Assembly: GCA_037721555.1 (NCBI GenBank)
Contig: JBBJOI010000013.1
Location: 5,720 to 69,719 of the forward strand
DNA length: 64,000 bases
Direction: 5' to 3'
Origin: Gaiellasilicea sp037721555
GTDB taxonomy: Bacteria; Actinomycetota; Thermoleophilia; Gaiellales; Gaiellaceae
In this document: piece by piece, positions 51,113 to 60,701 of the stretch
How positions within the stretch are numbered: position 1 is the first letter of the stretch
How the letters are laid out: each line of letters starts with the position of its first letter
Notes under the pieces: model-generated
What the model saw: only the letters and a program-made list of their open reading frames with translations
Database searches by the model: none
Told to the model about the DNA's origin: nothing
Made by a program: the position numbers and the translations under genes

Positions 51113-52713
51113 TGAAGGGCCTGATGATGGACTTCCAGCTGACGCTGCCGACGATCCTGAAGCGCGCGGAGACGTACTTCCGACACCAGGAGATCGTCAC
51201 GCGGCTGCCGGATCGCAGCTTCCACCGCTACACGTTCGCCGACTTCGGCAAGCGGGCGCGGCAGCTCGCGGTCGCGCTGCAGGGAGTCGGCCTCGAGCCG
51301 GGCACACGCGTCGCGACGCTCGCGTGGAACCACTACCAGCATCTCGAGGCCTACCTCGGGATCCCCTGCGGCGGGTACGTCCTCCACACGCTCAACCTGC
51401 GGCTGCATCCGAACGACCTCGGCTACATCGCAACACACGCGGGCGACAAGGCGGTCATCGTCGACCGAGCCCTCCTCCCTCTCTGGGAGCAGTTCAAGGA
51501 CAAGACGGAGATCGAGCACGTCTTCGTGGTCGAGGATTCCTACGAGGAGCTGCTCGCGGGCGCCGACCCGGACGAGTACGAGGACCCGCTCCTCGACGAG
51601 GACACGGCGGCTGCCATGTGCTACACGAGCGGCACCACGGGGATGCCGAAGGGCGTCCTCTACTCGCACCGCTCGACGGTCCTGCACACGTTGGGACAGG
51701 CCCTGGCCGCACCGCTCGGCCTGCACGTGACCGAGGCGGAGACATTGCTGCCGGTCGTCCCGATGTTCCACGCGAACGCGTGGGGCTACCCGTACACCTG
51801 CTTGATGGTCGGGGCGAAGCTCGTCTTCCCGGGCCCGTTCCTCGACCCCGAAACCCTGCTCGACGACTTCGAGGCGGAGCGCGTCACGATCACCGCGGGC
51901 GTCCCGACGATCTGGATGGGCATCCTCGGCATGCTCGACAAGGAGCCCGATCGCTGGGACCTGTCCGCGCTCCACTCGATGCTCGTGGGCGGCTCGGCCG
52001 CGCCGCGCGCCATGATCGCCGGCTTCAGGCAGCGCCACGGGAAGACGGTCGTGCACGGCTGGGGCATGACCGAGACGTCACCACTCGCGACCACGTCCGA
52101 CTACGTCGCGGAGTACCGGGATGCGGACGAGGAGACACAGCTCGACGTCGTCGCGATGCAGGGTCTGCCGCTGCCGTTCGTGGAGCTGCGGGCGATGGAC
52201 GACGAGGGCAACGAGATCCCCTGGGACGGCGAGGCGATGGGCGAGCTCGAGGTGCGTGGCCCGTGGGTCGCCGCCGCGTACTACGAGACGCCCGAGCAGG
52301 CCGAGCGATGGACCGACGACGGCTGGTTCAAGACGGGCGACATCGCGTCGTTCCACCCGAAGGGCTACGTGATGATCAAGGACCGCTCGAAGGACGTGAT
52401 CAAGTCCGGCGGCGAGTGGATCTCGTCGGTCGAGCTCGAGAACGCCCTGATGGCGCATCCGGCGATCGCCGAGGCAGCCGTGATCGCCCTTCCCCACGAG
52501 AAGTGGGACGAGCGGCCGCTGGCGGTCTGCGTCCTGCGCGAAGGCGGAACCGCCTCCCCGGAGGAGCTGCGCGAGTTCCTGGCACCCAACTTCGCCAAGT
52601 TCTGGCTTCCGGACTCGTTCGAGTTCGTGGAGGAGATCCCGAAGACCGCGGTCGGCAAGTTCCGCAAGACCGCGTTGCGGGAGCAGTTCGTGAAGCAGCC
52701 GACGTCCGCGTGA
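51109..52713 (+). CDS. AMP-forming acyl-CoA ligase
   Basis: A 534 aa ANL-superfamily ligase that activates a carboxylic acid with ATP and CoA. Motifs: P-loop CYTSGTTGMPKGV, VPMFHANAWG, A5-type WGMTETSPLA, GWFKTGDIASF, and DRSKDVIKSGGEWISSVELE, with the C-terminal catalytic lysine in PKTAVGKFRKTALRE. It resembles medium/long-chain or FadD-like ligases. The start is GTG 51109, ATG one codon on. It likely supplies the CoA ester used by the surrounding ACADs. Confidence 0.93.
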   Translation: MMKGLMMDFQLTLPTILKRAETYFRHQEIVTRLPDRSFHRYTFADFGKRARQLAVALQGVGLEPGTRVATLAWNHYQHLEAYLGIPCGGYVLHTLNLRLHPNDLGYIATHAGDKAVIVDRALLPLWEQFKDKTEIEHVFVVEDSYEELLAGADPDEYEDPLLDEDTAAAMCYTSGTTGMPKGVLYSHRSTVLHTLGQALAAPLGLHVTEAETLLPVVPMFHANAWGYPYTCLMVGAKLVFPGPFLDPETLLDDFEAERVTITAGVPTIWMGILGMLDKEPDRWDLSALHSMLVGGSAAPRAMIAGFRQRHGKTVVHGWGMTETSPLATTSDYVAEYRDADEETQLDVVAMQGLPLPFVELRAMDDEGNEIPWDGEAMGELEVRGPWVAAAYYETPEQAERWTDDGWFKTGDIASFHPKGYVMIKDRSKDVIKSGGEWISSVELENALMAHPAIAEAAVIALPHEKWDERPLAVCVLREGGTASPEELREFLAPNFAKFWLPDSFEFVEEIPKTAVGKFRKTALREQFVKQPTSA

Positions 52714-53399
52714 AGGTCGCAGGCAAGACGTTTCTCGTCACCGGCGGCCGTTCGGGTCTCGGCGCGGCCACCGCCGCGTTGCTCGAAAGATCCGGCGGGC
52801 GCGTCGTGATCGCCGATCTGCCTGAGACCGACGTCACCGACGAGAAGTCGGTGCGAGCGCTCGTCGAGTCGTGCGAGGAGCTGCACGGCGCCATCAATTG
52901 CGCTGGGATCGGCGGTGGCGCGCGCGTGATCGGCTTCCCGCTCGAGCAGTTCCGGAAGATCGTCGAGGTGAACCTCGTCGGCACGTTCAACGTGATCCGG
53001 CACGCCGCCGAGAAGATGGCCTCGGGCGAGCCGGATGAGGAGGGCACGCGCGGCGTGATCGTGAACACCGCCTCGAATGCCGCTTTCGACGGTCAGATCG
53101 GGCAGGCCGCCTACACGGCGTCGAAAGCAGGCGTGGCCGGGATGACGCTGCCGATCGCCCGTGACCTCGGCAAGTTCGGGATCCGCGTCTGCACCATCGC
53201 GCCGGGACCCTCGGACACGCCCATGCTCTCGCGGCTCCGCGACGACATCCGGGAGAGCCTCGAGTCGCAGATTCCCTTTCCGAAGCGTCTGGGGCGCGGC
53301 GAAGACTTCGCCGCGCTGGTCAAGCACATCGTCGAGAACGAGTACCTGAACGGCGAGGTCATCCGTCTCGACGGCGCGCTTCGGATGGGCCCGCGTTGA
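52710..53399 (+). CDS. SDR-family 3-hydroxyacyl-CoA dehydrogenase-like
   Basis: A 229 aa short-chain dehydrogenase: TGGRSGLGAATA binds NAD, NCAGIGGG follows, and the active site is Ser in VNTASNAAF with YTASKAG (Tyr/Lys). GPSDTPMLSRL and LDGALRMGPR at the end resemble the type-2 3-hydroxyacyl-CoA dehydrogenase (HSD17B10-like) group. GTG 52710 overlaps the ligase stop by 4 bp. It may provide the third beta-oxidation step here. Confidence 0.9.
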   Translation: MKVAGKTFLVTGGRSGLGAATAALLERSGGRVVIADLPETDVTDEKSVRALVESCEELHGAINCAGIGGGARVIGFPLEQFRKIVEVNLVGTFNVIRHAAEKMASGEPDEEGTRGVIVNTASNAAFDGQIGQAAYTASKAGVAGMTLPIARDLGKFGIRVCTIAPGPSDTPMLSRLRDDIRESLESQIPFPKRLGRGEDFAALVKHIVENEYLNGEVIRLDGALRMGPR

Positions 53400-53501
53400 T
53401 GGCGCAAGCTGTGCATCCGCAGGAGCGGCTGCTCAGCGCGCAAGAATCTCTGCAGGGGGTCGCCCGCGGCCCCAGGACCGCCGCGAACCAGAAGGAGCCA
53501 G

Positions 53502-54290
53502 ATGGCTGAGTACGTCAAGGTCGAGCACGAGGGGGCAATCGCGCTCGTCACCCTCGATCACCCGCCTGTGAACGCTCTGTCGGCACGGCTGCTCGAGGAG
53601 CTCGAGGCCGAGCACGAGGCACTCGACACGTCGGACGAGACGCGCGTGATCGTCATCCGCGGTGCCGGCGAGAAGGCCTTTGTCGCCGGCGCCGACATCT
53701 CGGAGTTTCCCGCCATGCGCGACGCCGCGATCGAGGCGGCCGAAGGAGGCTCGGCGCGCGGAATCCAGAAGCTGGCGATGAAGATGGAGGCGGGACGCAC
53801 GGCGGTGATCGCCGAGATCCATGGCTACTGTCTCGGCGGCGGACTCGAGCTGGCGATGTCATGTGACATCCGGGTCGCGGCCGAGGACGCACAGCTCGGG
53901 CAGCCGGAGATCAAGCTCGGGCTGATCCCAGGCGGCGGCGGCACGCAACGCCTGCCGCGGCTCGTCGGCCACGGCCGCGCGCTCTACCTCAACCTCACCG
54001 GTGACCCGATCTCGGGCGCGCAGGCCTACGACTGGGGCCTGGTCGAGCGCGTCGTACCGCGGGCGGAGCTGCACGACGCCGTGCTGGAGATCGCGCGCAC
54101 GCTCTCGGAGCGCTCGCCGCACTCCACGGCCGTGATCAAGGAGCTCGCAGCGCAGACGCGCGACCTGCCGCTCGCCGACGGGATGCAGAAGGAGGCCCAG
54201 GCCTTCATGCGCTGCATCGGGAGCGAGGACGGCGCCGAGGGCGTGATGGCCTTTCTCGAGAAGCGCACGCCGCAGTTCACGGGTCGATGA
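53502..54290 (+). CDS. Enoyl-CoA hydratase/isomerase
   Basis: A 262 aa crotonase: RGAGEKAFVAGADISEF forms the oxyanion loop, EIHGYCLGGGLELAMSCDIRVA carries the Gly and catalytic Glu, and PEIKLGLIPGGGGTQRLPRLVG the second Glu region. It would hydrate 2-enoyl-CoA. A clear Shine-Dalgarno GAAGGAG precedes ATG 53502. It follows the SDR gene by 102 bp, which hold only a doubtful 36-aa frame. Confidence 0.92.
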   Translation: MAEYVKVEHEGAIALVTLDHPPVNALSARLLEELEAEHEALDTSDETRVIVIRGAGEKAFVAGADISEFPAMRDAAIEAAEGGSARGIQKLAMKMEAGRTAVIAEIHGYCLGGGLELAMSCDIRVAAEDAQLGQPEIKLGLIPGGGGTQRLPRLVGHGRALYLNLTGDPISGAQAYDWGLVERVVPRAELHDAVLEIARTLSERSPHSTAVIKELAAQTRDLPLADGMQKEAQAFMRCIGSEDGAEGVMAFLEKRTPQFTGR

Positions 54291-54364
54291 GAAAGTGGGC
54301 CTTCCGGCAACAGTTAAGGCGCCGCTGATGCGTCATCTGCGGCGCGCTGCGTCGTCCTCAGTCG

Positions 54365-54388
54365 CGTCCATACCAACCGGTATGGACG
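54365..54388. promoter_or_regulatory. 24-bp perfect palindrome, candidate repressor operator
   Basis: CGTCCATACC and GGTATGGACG separated by AACC. The size and symmetry fit a TetR-type operator. It lies 71 bp before the oxidoreductase gene at 54459 and 74 bp after the hydratase stop, so it may control the following genes. No regulator gene is in this region. Confidence 0.5.
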
Positions 54389-54458
54389 CTCCCTGTGTCC
54401 TAGCATCGCTTGCAGCTCACGCGCCATCGACGCCGAACGGTCACCGGGAGACCCACTG

Positions 54459-55373
54459 ATGCGGGCGGCAGTCCTCCATGCGATCGGCGAGCCACTGTCG
54501 GTCGACGACGTGGCCGATCCGGTCGTGGCCGCGGGCCAGTCCCTCGTCGACGTGCGCGCCGCCGGGATCAACTTCGCCGACGTGCTGATGCAGGTCGGCC
54601 GCTATCCGCAACCGCCGCCGCTGCCCACGGTCCTCGGCAGCGAGGTCGCAGGCGACCTGGACGGAAGGCGGGTGCTCGCGTTCGTACGGCACTCTGGCGG
54701 TGGCTACGCCGAGCGCGCCGCTGTCGACGACGAGTGGGTCTTCGACCTGCCGGACACCGCGAGCTACGCCGAGGGAGCGTCGTTCCTGACCACGTACCTG
54801 ACGGCGTCGATCCCACTGAGGAGACAAGCCCGCCTGCACCCCGACTCGAACGTCCTCGTCACCGCCGCGGCCGGCGGCGTCGGGACGGCGGCGATTCAGA
54901 TCGCAACCTTCGCCGGAGCGACAGTCACGGCGGCCGCGGGATCGGAGGAGAAGCGCGAGCTCGCCCGTCAGCTGGGCGCGCAGCGGACGGTCTCCTACGA
55001 GGAGATCGGCGAGCTCGACGACATCGACGTCGCGTTCGACCTGGTCGGCGGGCCGGTGTTCGCGAGTTGCCTGAAGGCGTTGCGACCGCTCGGCGTCGCG
55101 ATCGCGATCGGCTTCGCCGGAGGATCGTGGGAGCAGGTCGATCCCGCGCGCCTCGTCGGTCGCAACATCGGCGCGCAGGGCTTCTACCTCGGCCGGCTGA
55201 TGGGCTTCCAGCCGAAGCTCGTCCAGCAGGAGGCGGCGGAGCTGCTGGCGCTCTGGCGGCGGGGCTCGCTCCGGCCGGTCGTGGGTGCGGAGTTCCCGCT
55301 CGAGCAGGCAAACGAGGCGCACGAGCTGATCGGATCGAGGCGCTCGACCGGGAAGATCGTGCTTGTTCCTTAG
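54459..55373 (+). CDS. Zinc-less MDR-family quinone oxidoreductase
   Basis: A 304 aa medium-chain reductase of the NADPH:quinone oxidoreductase type: MRAAVLHAIGEPLSVDDV, AAGINFADVLMQVGRYP, ILVTAAAGGVGTAAIQIA-like nucleotide site (VTAAAGGVGTAAIQ), and PLEQANEAHELIGSRRSTGKIVL at the end. Zinc-binding cysteines are absent. The substrate may be a quinone or an enoyl compound. The start ATG is preceded by CGGGAGA. Confidence 0.88.
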   Translation: MRAAVLHAIGEPLSVDDVADPVVAAGQSLVDVRAAGINFADVLMQVGRYPQPPPLPTVLGSEVAGDLDGRRVLAFVRHSGGGYAERAAVDDEWVFDLPDTASYAEGASFLTTYLTASIPLRRQARLHPDSNVLVTAAAGGVGTAAIQIATFAGATVTAAAGSEEKRELARQLGAQRTVSYEEIGELDDIDVAFDLVGGPVFASCLKALRPLGVAIAIGFAGGSWEQVDPARLVGRNIGAQGFYLGRLMGFQPKLVQQEAAELLALWRRGSLRPVVGAEFPLEQANEAHELIGSRRSTGKIVLVP

Positions 55374-55418
55374 AGCCTCTGACACAATGAAGCTCTATGC
55401 CGCCGGCGCGGCCTCACT

Positions 55419-56102
55419 GTGTTAGAGACTCTTGAGACAGCGGTGGTGACGGGCTCGGTCGGCGGGATCGGCCAGGCGATCGTAGGCGCGCTCGAGGCGG
55501 AGGGTGCATCCGTGCTCGGCCTCGACCTCGCCGGTGGGTTCGACGTCACGAGCCTCGAGGCCTGGGAGAGCGTTGAGCCGGCCGACCTCGTCTGCCTGAA
55601 CGCAGGCGTGCTATCGGCCGGCGACGGTTCGCTGGCCGATTACCGCCGGATCCTCGGCGTCAACATCGACGGGGTCGTCTTCGGCGTGCGGGCGCTCGCG
55701 CCGAGGATGCGTGAGGGCAGTGTCTTCGTCGTCACCGCCTCCCTCGCAGGTCTGATTCCGATGGAATCCGATCCGCTCTACGTGCTGACGAAGCACGCAG
55801 TCGTCGGCTATGCCCGCTCGATGGCACCGGTACTCGAGCCCCGCGGGGTCCGCATCAACCTCGTCTGTCCGGGGATCGTGCGGACCGCGATGAGCGTGCC
55901 GGTGCAGGCAGAGCTCGACGCGGCCGGCTTCCCGCTGATGGAGCCCGAGCAGATCGCGGAGGCGGTTCTGCTGGCCGGCCGAAGCGAGAGCACGGGCCAG
56001 GCCTGGGTCTGCCAGCCGGGCCGCGAGCCGATGCTTTTCCGCTTCCCGAACGTTCCCGGGCCGCGCGTCGAGGGCGCGCAGGGAATGGTGCCGCAGCTCT
56101 AG
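55419..56102 (+). CDS. SDR-family oxidoreductase
   Basis: A 227 aa short-chain dehydrogenase: TGSVGGIGQAI at the N-terminus, LNAGVL, Ser in VTASLAGLI and YVLTKHAVV with the Tyr/Lys pair. PGIVRTAMS is the typical turn. It is on the short side, with an SDR-typical C-terminus replaced by a proline-rich tail (FPNVPGPRVEGAQG). The start is GTG 55419. Its partner substrate is unknown. Confidence 0.87.
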   Translation: MLETLETAVVTGSVGGIGQAIVGALEAEGASVLGLDLAGGFDVTSLEAWESVEPADLVCLNAGVLSAGDGSLADYRRILGVNIDGVVFGVRALAPRMREGSVFVVTASLAGLIPMESDPLYVLTKHAVVGYARSMAPVLEPRGVRINLVCPGIVRTAMSVPVQAELDAAGFPLMEPEQIAEAVLLAGRSESTGQAWVCQPGREPMLFRFPNVPGPRVEGAQGMVPQL

Positions 56103-56134
56103 CACTGCAAGACGGAGGCGCGCCTCGTCTCCAC

Positions 56135-56239
56135 GACTACCGTCTCGGGACGTGCCGGGGACAGACCCTGGGACGTGGACGTTCGGGACTACCGTCTCGG
56201 GACGTGCCGGGGACAGACCCTGGGACGTGGACGTTCGGG
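56135..56239 (+). repeat. Exact 52-bp tandem duplication
   Basis: Two identical 52-bp units (starting 56135 and 56187) with no mismatch lie in the gap before the F420-dependent oxidoreductase gene. Each contains GGGACGTGCC, GGGGACAGACCC and GGGACGTGGACG, so short repeats within the unit could fold. The sequence does not code; it may be an intergenic repeat family. Confidence 0.8.
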
Positions 56240-56262
56240 CCACGTCTCAGAAGTACGCGGCG

Positions 56263-56268
56263 TAGGAT
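56263..56268 (+). promoter_or_regulatory. -10 box of LLM oxidoreductase operon
   Basis: TAGGAT six bases (CGGCTC) before GTG 56275; a leaderless start is likely. It lies 23 bp after the tandem duplication. Confidence 0.5.
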
Positions 56269-56274
56269 CGGCTC

Positions 56275-57269
<995 letters not shown>

Positions 57270-57273
<4 letters not shown>

Positions 57274-58187
57274 GAGAAGCGTTCGCGGCCGCGTTGGGCG
57301 AGCCCGTCGAGCGCGCCGTGCTGCTGGCCGGCGGCGCCTCGAAGGAAGCGTGGGCGGTCGATGCCGGCGGGCGTGAGCTGCTGATCCGTCGCGCCGCAGG
57401 CGGCGTCATCCACCAGACGACGCTGTCGCTCGAGCACGAGTTCGAGGTGCTGCGGGCGGCGCACGAGGCCGGCGTGAAGGTGCCGGAGCCGATCGCGTAC
57501 CTGGGCGAGGTCGAGGGCCGCGAGGCGTTCGTGATGGAGCGGATCAAGGGCGAGACGATCGGCCGGCGAATCGTCAAGAGCCCACCGCCCGGGCTCGACC
57601 TCCAGCTCGCCGAGGAGCTGGCCAAGATCCACGCGATCCCACCCGAGCGGCTGCCGTTCCTCGAGCAGGGCGACACGATCGCCCGCTTCTACGCGGAGCT
57701 CGACTCGGTCGGCGAGCCGCACCCCGCGATCGAGCTCGGGTTGCACTGGGTCAAGGAGCGGCTACCGCAGGGCCGCGAACCCGTCGTCGTGCACGGCGAC
57801 TGGCGGATCGGCAATGTTGCCGTGGATGACAACGGATTGGTCGCGGTGCTCGACTGGGAGTTCGCCCACCTCGGCGACCCCGTCGAGGACCTCGCGTGGC
57901 CGCTGGTCCGCGCGTGGCGCTTCGGCGCCGACGACAAGCACCTCGGCGGGATCGGCGACCTCGACCGGTACCTGGAGCGCTACGCGGACCTGACCGGCCG
58001 CACGGTCACGCGCGAGGAGCTGCTCGCCTGGGAGGTGTTTGGCAACGTCAAGTGGGCGACCGGCTGCCTTACCCAGTCACGCCGGCACCTGAACGGCCAG
58101 GAGAGGAGCGTCGAGCTCGCCGTGCTCGGTCGTCTGGCCGCGGAGATGGAGTACGAGCTGCTCGACCTGATCGACAAGGCCGCATGA
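57270..58187 (+). CDS. Phosphotransferase-family protein (ACAD10/LvaA-like)
   Basis: A 305 aa kinase of the APH fold, clade linked with acyl-CoA metabolism. VDAGGRELLIRRAA carries the ATP lysine region, AFVMERIKGETIGRR the hinge, VVVHGDWRIGNVAVDD the HGDxxxxN catalytic loop, and AVLDWEFAHLGDPVEDLAWP the metal Asp. LvaA in Pseudomonas and human ACAD10/11 phosphorylate 4-hydroxyacyl-CoAs. The next gene resembles LvaB's DUF6285 family, supporting a similar role (inference). Confidence 0.87.
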
Positions 58188-58495
58188 CTGGCCAGCATGA
58201 CCGCCCCACGCCGCAGGAGCTGGCGGAGGCGGTCCGGGAATTCCTGCAGGAGGAGATCCTCCCGATCCTCGCCGACCACCGGCTGAAGTTCCGCACGATC
58301 GTCGCGATCAACGGTCTCGGGATCGCCGAGCGTGAGCTCTGGGCGACGACCTCGCCGCGCGAGGAGGACTGGGAGCTCGCGCGCCGCATCCGCGCGGGCG
58401 ACGTGCCCGAGAACGCGGTCGCTCTGCTGAAGGAGCAGGTGGCAGAGAAGCTGCGCGTCTCCAATCCGCGCCACCTGGCCAAGTACGACGGATGA
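58184..58495 (+). CDS. DUF6285-like small protein, putative LvaB-type partner
   Basis: A 103 aa helical, acidic protein: PTPQELAEAVREFLQEEILPILADHRLKFRTIVAINGLGIAERELW, then EEDWELARRIRAGDVP and KEQVAEKLRVSNPRHLAKY. It overlaps the phosphotransferase gene by 4 bp. Small proteins of this type accompany acyl-CoA phosphotransferases in Actinobacteria and Proteobacteria, and LvaB is needed by LvaA in levulinate catabolism. Assignment to that family is from memory of its pattern, not a search. Confidence 0.7.
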   Translation: MTGQHDRPTPQELAEAVREFLQEEILPILADHRLKFRTIVAINGLGIAERELWATTSPREEDWELARRIRAGDVPENAVALLKEQVAEKLRVSNPRHLAKYDG

Positions 58496-59148
58496 GGCGC
58501 CGGCTCTACCTGATGCGGCACGCCGATGTGTCGTACGTGGACGACGCGGGGCGGCCGGTCAACCCGGAGGCGGTGCCGTTGACGCCGCGCGGGCTCGAGC
58601 AGGCCGCGGCGGCGCGCGACGCGCTGGCGGGCGTCGAGCTCGACCTCGTCATCGCGAGCGACCTGCAGCGCACGGCCGAGACCGCTGCGATCGTCGCGCC
58701 CGGTCACGAGGTCGAGCGCTGGCCGGAGTTTGCAGAATGGCGGGGCGGCCGGCTCGATGCGATCCCGCCCGAGGAGCTCGAGCAGGCCTTCGTCGGCGCG
58801 CTGCGGGTGACCGACGAGGGCTCCCGCTTCCTCGGCGGCGAGTCGCTCGGCGAGGCGCTCGACCGCGTTCATCCCGCGCTCGACCGGCTCGTGGCGCGCG
58901 AGTGGAAGACGGCGCTCGCCGTCCTCCACGGCGGCGTCAACCGGATCGTCGTCTCCTACGCGCTCTCTGGCGATCGCACCTACTTCGGCACGTTCGAGCA
59001 GGCGCCGGCCTGCATCAACATGCTCGATCTCGGGGACGACGGCTGGATCGTCCGCACCGTGAACTACGTTCCGTACGACCCCCTCCACCCCGCGCGCGAG
59101 ACGACGATGGAGCACCTCTGGGCGCAGCTCCGAAACTGGCGGGGCTAG
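58492..59148 (+). CDS. Histidine phosphatase family protein
   Basis: A 218 aa branch-1 histidine phosphatase: LYLMRHADVSYVD has the RHx nucleophile motif (RHA instead of RHG), ASDLQRTAETAAIV follows, and the second His is in AVLHGGVNRIVV. It overlaps the DUF6285-like gene by 4 bp. In the 4-phosphoacyl-CoA scheme it could dephosphorylate an intermediate, but phosphoglycerate-mutase-like substrates are equally possible. It converges on the molybdoenzyme gene with the stop codons overlapping. Confidence 0.85.
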   Translation: MRRRLYLMRHADVSYVDDAGRPVNPEAVPLTPRGLEQAAAARDALAGVELDLVIASDLQRTAETAAIVAPGHEVERWPEFAEWRGGRLDAIPPEELEQAFVGALRVTDEGSRFLGGESLGEALDRVHPALDRLVAREWKTALAVLHGGVNRIVVSYALSGDRTYFGTFEQAPACINMLDLGDDGWIVRTVNYVPYDPLHPARETTMEHLWAQLRNWRG

Positions 59149-60665
59149 GAGACCTCGACGCGGATCGTGTGGTGCCCAGAGGCGCCGTCGGGCGCGACGT
59201 CCGTCCGCTCCGCCGTCTGCGTCTCACCCGTGCCGTCCGTTGCCCGGACGGCGAGCACGTACGTCCCCGGGGTGGTGTCCCACGGCAGGAACCACTGACG
59301 CCAGCAGTCGTCGTGCAGCGGCGCCGCGAGCGTCGCCTCCTGCCACGGCTCGCCGTCGACCCGGACCTCGACGCGCTCGATCCCGCGGGTCGGAGCCCAG
59401 GCGACCCCGGCGACGACCTCGCGCGAGACAACGTCGATCCGCGATTGCGTCTTGATCGGCCCCTCTTTGCTCCAGCCGCGCGGGATCCAGTAGCCGTCGA
59501 CCTCGGCGAAGCTCGTCAGCTCGATCGCCGCGAGCCACTTCGTCGCAGACACGTAGCCGTAGAGGCCGGGTACGACGAGGCGGGCCGGAAAGCCATGTGC
59601 TGCCGGGAGCGGCTCGCCGTTCATGGCCACCGCCACCATCGCGTTTCGACCGTCGAGCGCCACCTCGGTCGGGAAGCCGGCGGTGAAGCCGTCGACCGAT
59701 CGCCCGAGCACCTGCGTCGCGCCGCTGCGGAGCCCCGCTCGCTCGAGGAGGTCGGAGAGCAGCACGCCCTGCCAGCGGGCGTTACCGGCCAGGTCGCCGC
59801 CGATCTCGTTGGAGACGCACGAGAGCGTCACGTCCGCCTCGATCTGAGGCATCGCCATCAGCTCGGCATAGGTCAGCGTGAAGGGTTTCTTGACCGCGCC
59901 TTCCACCCGCAACGACCAGTCCTCCGGGTCGATCTGAGGGACGATCAGCGCCGTGTCGATCCGGTAGAAGTCGTCGTTCGGGACGTAGAGCGGAGTGAGC
60001 CCGGGGATGTCCAGCGACGCTCCCGGCGGCGGCGGCAGCGCGCGACGAGCGGGGCGAGGGATGCGGATCGCCTGCCGGATCTCGTCAGCGCGCTTCCGGG
60101 TCGAGAGCAGCCGTCCGCCGTAGGCGCCCGCGCCGGCCACGAGGACGGCGGCGGCGGCGTAGCCGAGGAAGCGCCGGCGGTCGGCAACGCCTCCGCCTGC
60201 CGGGCTTCGCGGCTGCGGTAGCGGCACCACGACCGGAGACGCTGCCCGGAGCAGCAGCCAGAGCGCCGCGACGCCTGCGCACGCGGCGATCAACCCGGCG
60301 GCGACCGGACCGAGGCCATCAGCCTGCGGGTCGGCCAGCGACGCCGCAACGCCGATTCCCACCATGGCGGTGAGACCGGCCGCTCCGATCAGGAACCGCC
60401 GCGTGCTGAGCACGCCGAGCGCGGCACCGAGGAGCCCGCACACAACGAGGATGTTGGCGATCAGGAAGGGCTTGTCGTTCGAGCCGAGCGTCGAGATCAC
60501 GGCGCGCTCGAGCCAGCCGGGCACGTTGTCGATCACGATGTCCCCGACGGAGACGACGAGCGAACGGCTTTCGGGCAGCACCGCCGCGGCGAGCTCGGCC
60601 ACACCCAGTGTCACTCCGGCCGCGAGCAGCCCGGCTGCCGCGGCAGATGCGCGTCTGACCTCCAT
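59145..60665 (-). CDS. Membrane-anchored molybdopterin oxidoreductase, sulfite-oxidase fold
   Basis: A 506 aa protein. The first ~200 residues hold about four membrane helices (GLLAAGVTLGVAELAAAVL, ANILVVCGLLGAALGVL, GLIAACAGVAALWLLLRA, AAAAVLVAGAGAYGG). The rest is an SUOX/MsrP-type molybdenum domain: LRVEGAVKKPFTLTYAELMAMP, VTLSCVSNEIGG with the Mo-ligand Cys, LVVPGLYGYVSATKWL, and a C-terminal Ig-like dimerisation domain. The active site should face outside. Substrate unknown. A TAACCT box lies seven bases before the ATG. Confidence 0.87.
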   Translation of the reverse strand: MEVRRASAAAAGLLAAGVTLGVAELAAAVLPESRSLVVSVGDIVIDNVPGWLERAVISTLGSNDKPFLIANILVVCGLLGAALGVLSTRRFLIGAAGLTAMVGIGVAASLADPQADGLGPVAAGLIAACAGVAALWLLLRAASPVVVPLPQPRSPAGGGVADRRRFLGYAAAAVLVAGAGAYGGRLLSTRKRADEIRQAIRIPRPARRALPPPPGASLDIPGLTPLYVPNDDFYRIDTALIVPQIDPEDWSLRVEGAVKKPFTLTYAELMAMPQIEADVTLSCVSNEIGGDLAGNARWQGVLLSDLLERAGLRSGATQVLGRSVDGFTAGFPTEVALDGRNAMVAVAMNGEPLPAAHGFPARLVVPGLYGYVSATKWLAAIELTSFAEVDGYWIPRGWSKEGPIKTQSRIDVVSREVVAGVAWAPTRGIERVEVRVDGEPWQEATLAAPLHDDCWRQWFLPWDTTPGTYVLAVRATDGTGETQTAERTDVAPDGASGHHTIRVEVS

Positions 60666-60672
60666 CGCGTCG

Positions 60673-60678
60673 AGGTTA
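60673..60678 (-). promoter_or_regulatory. -10 box of molybdoenzyme promoter
   Basis: TAACCT on the minus strand, seven bases before the ATG at 60665; leaderless start likely. Confidence 0.45.
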
Positions 60679-60701
60679 GCCGTCGCCTGCCTGCTCTCGT
60701 C

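Noticed and set aside
53399..53509. 36-aa plus-strand ORF between the SDR and hydratase genes, starting in the SDR stop codon
   Set aside because: The spacing suggests coupling, but the peptide has no protein-like pattern and the region more likely holds only the hydratase Shine-Dalgarno.
56135..56239. CRISPR array
   Set aside because: There are only two units, directly adjacent and identical, with no spacers.
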